64,000 bases of DNA from Narthecium ossifragum (lineage: Eukaryota; Streptophyta; Magnoliopsida; Dioscoreales; Nartheciaceae). Both the position numbers and the translations under genes were made by a program. Under the pieces are notes generated by a model. The model ran no database searches and was not told the DNA's origin. It saw only the letters and a program-made list of their open reading frames with translations. Below, piece after piece: positions 1 to 12,848 of the stretch. The stretch covers positions 14,498,492-14,562,491 of the forward strand of contig OY986971.1 in the NCBI GenBank assembly GCA_963920575.1, in the 5' to 3' direction. Each line of letters starts with the position of its first letter. Position 1 is the first letter of the stretch.

Positions 1-753
1 ACCATGGATGGATTGATGTTTGATTGCTACAATTAACAAAATTTTCAAGGTACTTGCTGGTTTGCTGGCACATTTGTGATTTTAAGATACGAGGAAATGA
101 TGGTATGGAGAAATGATGAAAAATTCTGATGGACGGGGGAGTAGTGGCTTGGTGATTTGGATGGTTGAATTCGTTCAGTAACCAATTGCCGTCACACAAG
201 GGCGATGATGACACTGTTCTAAGCCCTTGATTTTGCCATGACATAAAGCCATGAAGAGAAGTACAAGCTGAGAGTCGAGGAAGACATCGAAATCTATGAA
301 AGCCAAGTGTTGTATAATTATTTTTTTTTCATTCACGTATGTAAACATGTCAATTTGACATTATATATAATTGTTGTAAAAAATCATTGACAACTATAAA
401 TAAAATTTTTGATATTATACTCCAGGAGTTGTGTATCATTTTTTGTCTCAACTTGCTCAAATTTTCATGATCTTGCACATAATCACATGCTCTTAAACTT
501 CTTGGTATTTATAACCATATGCAGCTGTTTATCAACAAAAAAAAATACATCATAAGATTTGAATCAAAATTTCGAAGGACCATGTGCCAATTTGCAAGGT
601 TTTCACCATCTCAAGAAAAAAAAACATAAAAAAATAGATCAAATATATAATTTAACAAAAAAAAAATATTGAAATAAAATTTATAAATGTATTGTTGGTT
701 GACATACTAAAATACGCTTAAAAACAAATTTTATAAACATACTGTGAAAAAAA
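1..753. other. AT-rich flank, no gene supported
   Basis: AT-rich DNA with several poly-A and poly-T runs. Around 242-310 a short plus-strand stretch reads as a charged peptide (Glu/Lys/Tyr-rich, about 23 codons) and is followed by a T-rich tract resembling a 3' untranslated region. It could be the last exon of a neighbouring gene lying to the left. No upstream exon is visible and no family was recognised, so it is not called as a gene. Confidence 0.4.
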
Positions 754-995
754 GGGGTGGTAATCTCACCACTATGATTCTGGGGTGACCATAACCACTA
801 TTCCATTGCCAAACAAACACAAAAAATGCAAGATTCATAGGATACAGTTTCCATTCCAACACCAAACAAACAGTAAAAGTGACAGATTCCACGGAATTTT
901 GCATTCATTCCAGCAGCAAACAAACAGAAAAAATACAATTTCATTCTATTCCATTCTAGCATTCCATTCCAACACACTAGAATGAAACAAACGTG
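754..995. mobile_element. MITE-like repeat, copy 1
   Basis: The first 60-70 bases match, at roughly three quarters identity by eye, the reverse complement of 4391 down to about 4325. Both carry a GGGGTRGTAWTCTCACCAC start and a nearby CCAAACAAACAC motif. The interior repeats AAACAAACA and TCCATTCCA blocks. No matching inverted end or target duplication was found near 995, so the right edge is approximate. It lies downstream of COP10 and could influence its 3' end. Confidence 0.45.
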
Positions 996-1581
996 GCCAG
1001 AGCTGAAAGAAGCCTTTCATATGTTCACATGTTTTCGCATCTATCTACTTCTTTCCTCATCATTTCACCCGTAATATTGTCACTTAGAGTTAAGTGTGCA
1101 AGCGCACAGTCCATTTTATCCATCAATCAAAACTCAGATGTGAACGTGTTCAGGCAAATTAGCTTTTTTAACGAATGTTGATGAGCACTAATGTATGTCT
1201 GAAGTTCTTGAATGATGCAACCATATTTAATAGACAAATAACATCAGAAACATCTTTCCAGAGGGTACGCAGAGCTAACCACATACGCCCAAAAAAGACG
1301 AAGAAGCAACTTCCGCTAATATGCACTAGATATAGAAGCAAAACAACTATACACGCCATTATATACAGCAAAAAGTAAACAGACCCCACTAACTAAAACA
1401 GGATCTTGGCTGTTCTAAAGCAGAAGTCAGATAAGCAGCCCAGGAAATTCTCATTGTACATTAATGTATCCATTTCTCAAAACTACTACAGGCAAGACTT
1501 TACGCCATCTGAATCATTCCCCAACCTTAACTGAGTCAAAGTCACCAGTATCTAAGCAGCCATAAAATAGCTAGTAGTCTC

Positions 1582-3452
<1,871 letters not shown>

Positions 3453-3571
3453 CAATATGCCTCGCCAGAGCTATCGACGCTGGCTTAGATTAGGCGGGGC
3501 ATGATGACGCTGGACTTCGGGCACCAGATCTTTTAAGGGCCCGCTGTTTGCTTCGCCGGAGTGTCCTAAAT

Positions 3572-4094
3572 CAGGAGTCGCAATTTGAATTCACGGGTCG
3601 GGTTTGGGTAGAATCGAGCATCGATATCTTGACCCAAATGTCAAATCTAAACTCGACCCATTTATAAACGGGTCAACCTAACCTTATCCATTTAACCCGT
3701 TTATTAAACGGATCGGGTTATTAAACGGGCCGGGTCGGGTCGACCCGTTTAACAACAATCTGACTAGTTTAACAACAATCAAGCACCAAATTATTAATTA
3801 ATTAATAAAATTAGTAAACAATAAAATTACAACTTGTTTCAATTACATTCAAACCATTCAACCTAAACAATAAACTTACAACTTGTTTTAATTTTCCTTG
3901 ATGAGATGAGATCACATTCAAATTAGCCCTAAAAGTCTAAGTGACATGAAAATTAAACGGGTTAAACGGGTTGACCCGCCTAACCCGCGGGTCGACCCGA
4001 CCCGACCCATTTATTCGCGGGTCATAAACGGGTCGACCCGTTTATGACCCAAACCCGATAACACCAAACCCAAACCCGTTTATTGCCACCCCTA
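3572..4094. mobile_element. Non-autonomous hAT-like element
   Basis: The ends are imperfect inverted repeats: CAGGAGTCGCAA at the left, and the complement of TAGGGGTGGCAA at the right. Inside each end is a dense run of ACGGGT, GGGTCGGGT and CGACCCG subterminal repeats, also in inverted orientation. This is the common layout of plant hAT non-autonomous elements. The centre is AT-rich and non-coding. A clean 8-bp target duplication is not visible. It sits in the probable promoter of COP10, immediately upstream of the 5' untranslated region. Confidence 0.7.
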
Positions 4095-4099
4095 CCTGG

Positions 4100-4391
4100 A
4101 ATGGGCTGTTGAATGGAATGTCTTCTTCTTCTTTTTTTTTTTTTTTAGTTACTGAATAAAATGTTATTCCCGGTGAATGGACTGAAATGGAGTCGTGTAT
4201 CACTTTTGTTATTTGTTTAGTGCTGGAATGAAAACTTAATCGTGTGGAATCTAGCACGCACTTTCTACTGTTTATTTTGTGCTCTTTCTCTAAGGAGGAT
4301 CATGTGACTTTTTGTGTTTTCGTGTTTGTTTGGTGATGGAATTTGGGATATTATCACCCAAGATCGCATGTGGTGAGAATACTACCCCTTC
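4100..4391. mobile_element. MITE-like repeat, copy 2 (inverted relative to copy 1)
   Basis: The right end (about 4325-4391) is the inverted partner of 754-815, with the same GTGAGAATACTACCCC terminus and GTGTTTGTTTGG motif. The interior has TGGAATG blocks and a poly-T run. The left boundary abuts the hAT-like element and is approximate. With copy 1 it brackets COP10 as a widely spaced inverted repeat. Confidence 0.4.
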
Positions 4392-4546
4392 ATGTATATT
4401 GAAGTTTTAAAACTTTAAAGTGTGTTGAAATATAATTATAAATAGTTGGTCATATAAAATTAGAAAAATGGCATAAATAAAATTTTCACGTATATGTAAT
4501 ATATTAATAAATATATATCCAATTTTTCACTCGCTAGATTCCTACC

Positions 4547-5813
4547 TGTTAGCCATAATAATGGCCATTTGGGCGATTGGCAAAGATCAATGGCAATTTC
4601 GTAAATAAGACGAAATTGACATCCAATCGTCCATATCTTTGACTTTGACACAGTTAGAGTATTTTGGCCATAACTTTTACACCAAGTGTCAAAACGGACC
4701 GATTCTTGAACCATTGGAAAGAGGACGAGAAGATCTACAACTTTCATGTTGACAAGATTTTCAGAATCCATCGTTTAGTATGTCAAACGGTCAGTCGAAG
4801 TGACCAGTGGTAAAATAGTAAATAATGGCCGAATTTATGTCATCGTCCAACTTTCCTATCGTCCAAAATGGACGATGATGTCATCGCCCAAAATGGACGA
4901 TGTCGTCCAAACCTCAAATCGTCCAGATTTCTATCGTCCATATTTACTAATCAGCCATTAGTGTAGTCTAAGTATTTTGGCCATAACTTTCTCATCCGAT
5001 GTCCAAATTGGACGTTTCTGGTACCGTTGGAAAGATAATTTGAAGATCTACAACTTTGATGTTCAGAGTTTTGCCAGATTCAAAGGTTATCATCGGAAAA
5101 AATACAGCGGAAGACAGGAGGCGTTGTTTAGTGGCGGTTCCAGAGCAGTTTAGATCAGTTATGCAGTTCTGGTGGTTTCCACTTTCAAAGCAACAATTGC
5201 AGCAACTGCAGAGTGGTTTCCTGACGGTTTCCAAATCAGTTACCAGAAGCCCTATAAATAGCCAAGAGGAAGAAGAAAAAAGGGCCCCGGCCATCAAAGC
5301 AAAATCAGCTTTTTAGCTTTTATGTAATCTTTTATTTATTATCAATGTAGCCTTATTTAGCATAATGAAGCATTTTCCTTCTTTTAAATTCCTGCAACGT
5401 CCTTCATTTCTAGGAGTAGTGCTACATTAATGTCTTCCATAGGAGTAGAATTATCATATTTTCCTATGAGTAGTGCTACCATATTTAATTTCCTAGGAGT
5501 AGATCAATAATTTCCTAGGTGTAAATTTACTATAGAATTCCATTTTCCATCTACCATTTCCCATTATTCCCATTTTCCGCTGCCCATTTTCCATTATTCA
5601 TGAAATCTCATTTTCCATTTTCCATCTCCATTTTCCATTTTTCATTATTCCCATTTTCCATTTCCATCAACTTCATCATCTACCAAAATTACTTCTTTGT
5701 ACACTTCAACACCTCTGATTCGATCATTCGAAGGAGTAGAACTAAAAACCACAATCTACATTTTTTGACCTTGATTACAGTCCCGGTCAACAATCATAAT
5801 TTCTGTTCTAATA
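4547..5813 (+). repeat. 5' LTR of element A
   Basis: 1,267 bp, starting TGTTAGCC and ending TGTTCTAATA, where the 3' copy ends in AACA. It contains a cluster of TCGTCCA / TGGACGA motifs (about 4845-4945) that can fold back on itself and is shorter in the 3' copy. It also has a TATA box (5253-5260) and a run of CCATTTTCCA-type pyrimidine repeats near the end (5550-5660). Confidence 0.88.
5253..5260 (+). promoter_or_regulatory. TATA box in element A 5' LTR
   Basis: TATAAATA in the context CCTATAAATAGCC. The same sequence recurs at 8738-8745 in the 3' LTR. It probably marks the U3/R boundary of the element. Confidence 0.6.
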
Positions 5814-5946
5814 TTTTTTGGCACGCCCGTTGGGACACTGTGTTGAAGCTATACAAAGAAGAAGGGACAAAATCTACACGCCGAGCATTCATGGAGAACA
5901 CCTGCGGCTCCGACAATGGCCTCCCGATCAACGTCTACATGCCGTG

Positions 5947-6852
5947 ATGGCCAGCCATCTTCTTCTTGGAGATCTGTTGCCACCAGCGTCATCAGGGAGG
6001 ACACCCCACCATTCGCTGCCTCTGCGCAGCAGTTTAGGGCGGTTCAAGCGGTTCAAAACAGGAATGTCAAGAGGAGATCGTGCACACGTTGTGAAAACCG
6101 TAGCAGTTCAAAGTAGTTCAAGCAGTTCTAGCGGTTCACGACAAAGATCCTCCACACTCACGCCGTCGCCGGAGTCCTCGACGGTCTCTACATCAACCTC
6201 TTTGCAGAACCCACCCTCTGCAACCTCTAGCTCATCATCACCACCTCCGGCGGAAAGATCTACAACAACACCATCTTCCACCTCCACGGCGTGGGAGGAA
6301 TCCTCTGACAGCATGGAGATCTCCTTCAACGGCGAACCCATTCTCTCCTACATGATGGCCGCAAGCAGAGCCATGAAACTGAAGAGGGCAAAATCCAAGA
6401 CATGGCCGGCGAAGCAATCGATTCCGGTCAAGGCAACCTCTTTGCAGAACCCACCCTCTGCAACCTCTACCTCATCATCACCACCTCCGGCGGAAAGATC
6501 TATACCAACACCATCTTCCACCTCCACGGCGTGGGAGGAATCCTCTGATAGCATGGAGATCTCCTTCAATTGCGAACCCATTCTCTCCTACATGATGGTC
6601 GCAGGCAGAGCCATGAAACTGAAGAGGGGAAAATCCAAGACATGGCCGGCGAAGCAATCAATTCCGGTCAAGGCAACGGGAGACCACGACCTCACTACCA
6701 CCGACTTCAGTAACGCCGGGATCACCTCTGTTTCCAACGTGGTCTTCCTCGTCAACAGGTTGGGAAAACAGAACAATTTGACGCCATTGGGGGAAAACAG
6801 AGCAATGCCGAGGTCATCTCCTCCGTCTCCGGCGCGATCTTCACTCGGCTGA
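5947..6852 (+). CDS. Hypothetical Ser/Thr/Pro-rich protein of element A
   Basis: The frame is open from TTG 5818 to stop 6852. The first ATG in frame is at 5947 and would give about 301 residues. The product is low complexity (poly-Ser, PPPAERS, TPSSTSTAWEE). About half of it consists of two copies of an 80-residue unit, from the DNA repeat at 6194-6677, each containing EESSDSMEISFN and a basic KLKRxKSKTWPAK segment. I recognise no Gag, protease or polymerase domain. It may be a remnant of a Gag-like region or not translated at all. The preserved 240-bp repeat length keeps the frame, which weakly supports coding. Confidence 0.35.
   Translation: MASHLLLGDLLPPASSGRTPHHSLPLRSSLGRFKRFKTGMSRGDRAHVVKTVAVQSSSSSSSGSRQRSSTLTPSPESSTVSTSTSLQNPPSATSSSSSPPPAERSTTTPSSTSTAWEESSDSMEISFNGEPILSYMMAASRAMKLKRAKSKTWPAKQSIPVKATSLQNPPSATSTSSSPPPAERSIPTPSSTSTAWEESSDSMEISFNCEPILSYMMVAGRAMKLKRGKSKTWPAKQSIPVKATGDHDLTTTDFSNAGITSVSNVVFLVNRLGKQNNLTPLGENRAMPRSSPPSPARSSLG
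6194..6677 (+). repeat. Two-copy 240-bp direct repeat inside element A
   Basis: Copies begin at 6194 and 6434 with CAACCTCTTTGCAGAACCC. The period is exactly 240 bp (80 codons) with few differences, so the duplication is recent and preserves the reading frame. Confidence 0.85.
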
Positions 6853-7250
6853 CCATGGGACGACGGCAGCGGCGAAAGGGAAAACCATGCCTAATTCCTC
6901 AGACCGCGGCTTCCTTCGAGCATCCCAGATCCCTCATCGATGCGCCAACATCGGCCTCAAAACTCCTATCACTTGGGAAGATGGTAACCTATGGCCATTG
7001 GGGGGAGAACAGAGCAACGTCGGAGTCATCACCACCGTCTCCGACGCGGTATGGAACAACGGCATCGGCAGAATATCGGACGGCAACGACGGCAGCGGCG
7101 GAAGGGAAAACCATGCCTAACTCCTCTGACCGCGGCTTCCTTCAAGCAAACCCAGGGCATCGTCGTTGCTATTTGTAACCGTTGGAGGAAAAAACAGAGC
7201 AAGTATGTCTCCGACGCGGTGCTTACTCGACTGGCCATGGGACGACCGGA
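6783..7250 (+). repeat. Imperfect repeats in element A interior
   Basis: Three diverged copies of a block with GGGGGARAACAGAGCAA, then CCGTCTCCGRCGCG, then GGGAAAACCATGCCTAA. They start near 6786, 6998 and 7180, and the last is partial. A second short repeat at about 7402-7476 repeats ATCGCTCAGATTCCTCATCGC. Indels break any common frame. Confidence 0.6.
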
Positions 7251-8071
7251 GATCCGGTGGATCAGAGGCCGGTATTCGCCTCCCTCACCCCTGGGTTCCA
7301 TCTCCATCCTTGTCACCCTTGCTTTTTTCACCTCCCCGATCGTCGCCCATCGCGGAAGACGGGAAAAACGTGCATCACCCTCTTGCCTGTCGTCCATTGC
7401 TCATCGCTCGTCGATGGCTATCGCTCAGATTCCTCATCGCTTGTCGATGGCCATCGCTCAGATTCCTCATCGCTCAGTTTTTGTTCATCGCCCATTGGTC
7501 GACGTCGAAGCTCATCGCTCACCTTTCTTCATCGACCATCGACGACCATCGCCCAAGCATCAGCCATTCTTCACCTCGATCATTACACATCCTCCAAAAA
7601 AGGGGAAGCAGGTCATCGCCCATTCATCACGTCTATCATCTTCATCGACCAATACAAGCAAGACCGATATCGGCCATCAAAAATTGGGCGATAAAGCAAG
7701 GTTGGCGATGATGGGAGTAAAAGATGATCTAACGGTGGAGAAAGACTTTGTTCAAGAATGGCCGATAAAAATTTTGGGCAAAAGAACTTGGGGTATGTTT
7801 GATCGAGCAGCATCTTTGGACGATCCATATCTTTGGCTGAGCAAAATTTTTGACAAAATAAATGTTTGGGCGATAAGCGATGTTTAGCCAAACAATAATA
7901 TATTTGGCCGAGATATATTTAGAGAGAAAATTTGACCGAGAAGCTGTATCCTTAGTAGCTCAATTGACCAACAAAATTGTCCAAAATTGACCGACAAAAT
8001 CGCCCAAATTGGTCAACAGAATAAGGTCTTTACAAAAATAGAAATATTTTCATAAAGACCGGGGGGCAAAA

Positions 8072-9319
8072 TGTTAGCCATAATAATGGCCATTTGGGCG
8101 ATTGGCAAAGATCAATGGCAATTTCGTAAATAAGACGAAATTGACATCAAATCGTCCATATCTTTGACTTTGACACAGTTAGAGTATTTTGGCCATAACT
8201 TTTACACCAAGTGTTCAAACTGACCGATTCTTGAACCATTGGAAAGAGGACGAGAAGATCTACAACTTTTATGTTGACAAGATTTTCAGAATCCATCGTT
8301 TAGTATGTCAAACGGTCAGTCGAAGTGACTAGTGGCAAAATAGTAAATAATGGCCGAATTTATGTCATCGTCCAACTTTCCTATCGTCCAAAATGGACGA
8401 TGTCGTCCAAATCTCAAATCGTCCATATTTACTAATCGGCCATTAGTGCAGTCTAAGTATTTTGGCCATAACTTTCTCATCTGATGTCCAAATTAGACGT
8501 TTTTAGTACTGTTGGAAAGATAATTTGAAGATCTACAACTTTGATGTTCAAAGTTTTGCCAGATTCAAAGGTTATCATCGGCAAAAATACAGCGGAAGAC
8601 AGGAGGCGTTGTTCAGTGGCGGTTCCAGAGCAGTTTAGACCAGTTATGCAGTTCTGGTGGTTTCCACTTTCAAAGCAACAATTGCAGCAACTGCAGAGTG
8701 GTTTCCTGACGGTTTCCAAATTAGTTACCAGAAACCCTATAAATAGCCAAGAGGAAGAAGAAAAAATGGCCCCGACCATCAAAGCAAAATCAGCTTTTTA
8801 GCTTTTATGTAATCTTTTATTTATTATCAATGTAGCCTTATTTAGCATAATGAAGCATTTTCCTTCCTTTAAATTCCTGCAACGTCCTTCATTTCTAGGA
8901 GTAGTGCTACATTAATGTCTTCCATAGGAGTAGAATTATCATATTTTCCTAGGAGTAGTGCTACCATATTTAATTTCCTAGGAGTATATCTATAATTTCC
9001 TAGGAGTAGATTTACTATAGAATTCCATTTTCCATCTTCCATTTCCCATTATTCCCATTTTCCGCTGCCCATTTTCCATTATTCATGAAATCTCATTTTC
9101 CATTTTCCATCTCCATTTTCCATTTTCCATTATTCCCATTTTCCATTTCCATCAACTTCATCATCTACCAAAATTACTTCTTTGTACACTTCAACACCTC
9201 TGATTCGATCATTCGAAGGAGTAGAACTAAAAACCACAATCTCCTGATATTCGAATGTGGAAATAGAATTTTGACCTTGATTACAGTCCCGGTCAACGGT
9301 CATAATTTCTGTTCTAACA
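8072..9319 (+). repeat. 3' LTR of element A
   Basis: 1,248 bp, starting TGTTAGCC and ending TTCTAACA, collinear with 4547-5813. Visible differences include loss of part of the TCGTCCA repeat cluster and an extra segment (about 9244-9272) absent from the 5' copy. The LTRs have therefore diverged moderately and this is not a very recent insertion. Confidence 0.88.
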
Positions 9320-9324
9320 CTACC

Positions 9325-9544
9325 CATCTTTTCATCATTCTTTGTACTGCTCCACTAACTGCATAGGCCGCGCCGCCTAAGACCCTCAGCCTTTTCGATC
9401 GTTTGTCGTTATCATCCATCATCATACCATAACATAAAGGGTAATAGGTACACATGAAAGCAACACATAACATATGAGCATTTGACATAATAATCATATC
9501 ATATACAACTCTCAAAAATGAAAGGCAAGTAGAACAGACAGGGA
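9325..9544. other. Unassigned spacer
   Basis: This resumes the sequence interrupted by element A. No coding, RNA or transposon signature was recognised. It leads into the 153-bp tandem array. Confidence 0.5.
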
Positions 9545-10042
9545 ATCAGCTATAGCAAGCATGAGCATGGAAATACAAGCATAGTAAGAATCAAATCAGA
9601 CATAGTAAGGATCAAATCAAGTATAACACCATATAACAAAATCAAATTAAGGTCAATATACATGCAAAATAACTGAAATCAAAGTTTCAAATAGGGGATC
9701 AGCTATAACAAGCATGAGCATGGAAATACAAGCATAGTAAAAATAAAATCAGACATAATAATGATCAAATCAAGTATAGCACCACATAACAAAATCAGAT
9801 TAAGGTCAATATACATGCAAAACAGTTGAAATCAAAGCTTCAAATAGGGGATCAATTATAGCAAGCATGAACGTGGGAATACAAGCATAACAAGAATCAA
9901 ATCAAACATAATAAGGATCGAATCAGGTATAGCACCACATAACAAAATCATATTAAGGTCAATATACATGCAAAACAGCTGAAATCAAAGCTTCAAATAG
10001 GGGATCAACTATAGCAAGCATGAGCGTAGAAATACAAGCATT
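9545..10042. repeat. 153-bp tandem repeat array
   Basis: Units start at 9545, 9698, 9851 and 10004 with ATCARYTATARCAAGCATGA, an exact 153-bp spacing. There are three full copies and one partial copy ending near 10042. Each unit contains AAGGTCAATATACATGCAAAA. It is AT-rich and non-coding, with no telomere or rDNA character. Confidence 0.85.
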
Positions 10043-10708
10043 AAGCCTTCCATTGAATCAGTGATATACGATAATTTTATCACATGTAACAGAGAAGAAG
10101 ACATATCTGTGCAAAAAAATAATCCCAATTCGAAGCATCATAGAATAAGACAATGCTACCATAAAACAAGTCAAAGGATAAATCCAGATCGAAGCTTTAA
10201 CAAAGGGGATGTGAGGACCCGTACCTCCAACCCGGTCCGACCGCGTTCGGTCAAGGGTCTGGTTTTGTGGTTTGGCTCGGTTGGTCTTGGGTTACGATCG
10301 GTTCATCGCATCGCTGTTTTTGGACCCCAAGGGTAATTTGGTAAAATTGCATCTTTGCGATCGGTTTCACACCCGTGTAGTGTGCACACACTGCCTTGGA
10401 TTGATGTATGTGATTGATTAGAACCTTAAGGGCGCTTCCAATCGGAAGATCGGAGCTCTATCAGGAAAGATCGAAATGGACGGTTGTGATCGATTCCAGC
10501 TTGCTATAATACCCCTTATGTGAGGACCCGTTCCTCAAACCTGGCTCGACCGTGTGCGTCGAGGGTCGTTTCACACTCGTGTTGTGCACACACTGCCTTG
10601 GATTGATGCATGTGGTTGATTAGATCCTTTTAGGCGTCCTCAATCAGCAGATCGGAGCTCGATCGGGATAGATCGAGATGGACGGTTGAGATTAAATCTC
10701 AATTTTAG

Positions 10709-10716
10709 TATAAAAC
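10709..10716 (+). promoter_or_regulatory. TATA box in LTR I
   Basis: TATAAAAC is followed within 10 bp by a CTCTTCTCTTCTCTCTCTC pyrimidine tract, a typical plant core promoter and leader arrangement. It is probably the LTR transcription start region. Confidence 0.5.
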
Positions 10717-11723
10717 CCTCTTCTCTTCTCTCTCTCTCCCTTTTCTCTCTCTCTTCCTTTCTCTCTTACTCGCAGCAGCCTTCCCCTTCTTCTCCCCTAC
10801 CCGCGATCGCGTCGACCTCTCCACTCCGGAGCTTCTCCGTCGTCGCCGCCGGCCGCCGCTCCTCTCCAAGCTCCACCTCACCTCTCTCGAGTTCCCTAGC
10901 TTCCTCTACTCCCAGATCCGACCCTCTTTCCTCCGTTTCCTCTCTCTCAAGCCCGCCGGCAGCCCTCTTCTTCGCCGATCTTCGAGCTCCGCCGGCGCCC
11001 CCTTGGAGTCCCTTCGCCGCCGCCGAGCTCCAGCGCCTGGGATAGCGTCGGGAAGCTCAGATCCCATCTTCTCCAAGCTCTCAGGTAGGGGTTTCCTACC
11101 TGAATCCTTGATTCAGTCCTAGGGTGTGATTGTGGATTGAACCTTCCATTGTTTGATTGCAGTTGTCATGCTACCCATGCTAGATTAGTTGCTGATTTCG
11201 GATTCATGGATTTCGGATTTTGTTTGAGAAGGTTTCAACCGGATTCTTTGGGGATTTCTCTTCTATCTTGTTTCCCTAGGCTTAGATCCCAACTGACCAA
11301 GGTTTGATTGATCATTGATGTGGTTTCAATGGAGTTTTATCCATCAGTTTTTTCTGGATTTCGTTGATGCTCTGTTCTTGGATGAACAGCCGGATTCAAG
11401 CTCGGTTTCTGAGCTTTGTGAGCATGATCTCGTGTAACTTTCAAGATGAAAGTTATAGATCATCGAGTTATCTTTTGATTGCCGCTGGTTTCGTGATTTT
11501 TAGATTTATGTATGATTTTTCGTGAATTGTTTCCTAAACTGCTGCGAAACAGAAATTAGGAAAAAGATTAGAAACTTTTGTAGAAATTAAGCACCAGTTA
11601 GATTGAATTCTTGGACACGATGTCCCTAGCATGTTTCTCCATATCTGATATGTTCTAATTGGGAATTTGACTTCATTTAGATGTTAAATTGCTAAGAATT
11701 CATCCTCTCTAACTATCACCTTG

Positions 11724-11935
11724 TTTGGTTGGGGATAAGGGGGGATAACCCCATTTTATCCCCCCTTATCCCCATTTTTTACCCAAACACCAAAAGTAAT
11801 GATTACGGGGTTATCCCCATTCCACCTACCATCACCTCTCTACTTTTTCTTACCCCCATTTTTTAACCCCACTTTTTCTAACCCCATCTAACCCTATCCC
11901 CTCTTAACCCCATACCAAACGGGCCTTTTGTAGAG
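11724..11935. mobile_element. G/C-run MITE inside LTR I
   Basis: About 212 bp with inverted ends: TTGTTTGGTTGGGGATAAGG at the left, and the complement of CCCGTTTGGTATGGGGTTAA at the right. Both are followed by alternating GGGGATAA / AACCCCA runs. There is no coding capacity. The target duplication is not clear, so the superfamily is left open (PIF/Harbinger or hAT are possible). Confidence 0.6.
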
Positions 11936-12655
11936 GTTTAGAAAAGAGTGTTTTAACGGATTTCGATGTTTTCCTAGTGACTAAATCATTCTTGTTCAAT
12001 CAGCAATTAATTGCATGTCATGTTTATTCGTATCGTATTGTATACATGTATACGTAGCTTGTGGTTGAACCAAGGGAGTCATGCCCCTTGGGATGTTTAG
12101 GTAAGTAAGTGGGCCGAAGGTGTGCCCTAGTTTAGTAAACTGTATTCTTTATTGTTGTTGTAACTGTGTGGCCGGGGGTGTGCCCCGTTGTAGGAATTTC
12201 GGTCGACGGCCGTTTATGCCGTCGTAATGCCCAAATTTCGATTGATTGTGTAGTTACTTGTCTTCGGCATGTGTTGTCGCTGTTGTGTTAGATAGATCTC
12301 TAATTGCTTTAGACCCTTTGCTATGTTTACCCCTCTGGCTAGCTGTAAGCTATGCCTAGCACTGTATATTGATATGTCATTATGTTGCATGCTTATATTT
12401 CTTTATTTGTGCATGAGCATTGCATGCATTTGATTGCATTAGATGCATTTTAGGTTAGGGCATGGGTGATGGTTTGATCGTCAATCCGAGGCTCTCGGGT
12501 AGCTCGGGTCTAACTCTAGGACCGTGGTTGGGTAGGCTGCTCTAGGGCGAGATTGTGGTATTATTGACTTATCATATCTTGGTTCTTGAGGTTTAGATGT
12601 CGTACCGTCCTCCTTTGCCAAGCTTGAGTATGGGTGTGCTTTACTTTCTGTTGCT

Positions 12656-12848
12656 GACGTTTGGGGAGCGCCGAGAGCCGGCGTGATCCCCGGTGTGGTT
12701 GGCGTTTGGGGAGCACTGAGAGCTGAGAGCCGGCGTGATCCCCGGCGTGGTTGACGTTTGGGGAGCGCTGAGAGCCGAGAGCGGCGTGATCCCCGGCGTG
12801 GTTGGTGATTGGGGAGCGTTCAGAGCAGGCGTGATCCCCGTCGCATTT
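12656..12848. repeat. 45-52-bp minisatellite in LTR I
   Basis: Four units start near 12656, 12701, 12753 and 12804, each with GxxTTGGGGAGCxxxxAGAG followed by GGCGTGATCCCCG. Unit length varies through loss or gain of GAGCTGA-like pieces. It is non-coding. Confidence 0.75.

Larger units (their letters stand above)
4547..9319 (+). mobile_element. LTR element A, complete and non-autonomous
   Basis: A complete LTR retrotransposon of 4,773 bp, bounded by TG at 4547 and CA at 9319. The 5-bp target duplication CTACC is perfect (4542-4546 and 9320-9324). The leader after the 5' LTR reads TTTTTTGGCACGCCCGTTGG, a start I associate with Tat-type Ty3/gypsy elements. A purine-rich tract (about 8058-8071, containing GGGGGG) precedes the 3' LTR. 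The 2.26-kb interior has no protease, reverse transcriptase, RNase H or integrase motif in any frame, so it must be moved in trans. The interior instead holds repeated Ser/Thr/Pro-rich reading frames. Confidence 0.88.

Noticed and set aside
7029..7887. Several overlapping open frames of 120-300 codons in element A
   Set aside because: They overlap in four frames, are low complexity and have no motif. Imperfect DNA repeats explain the openness. Only the 5947-6852 frame was kept, with low confidence.
10686..11045. Ser/Pro-rich 119-codon frame after a TATA box in LTR I
   Set aside because: It starts at a non-ATG codon and overlies the CT-rich LTR leader. The composition gives Ser/Leu/Pro codons automatically.
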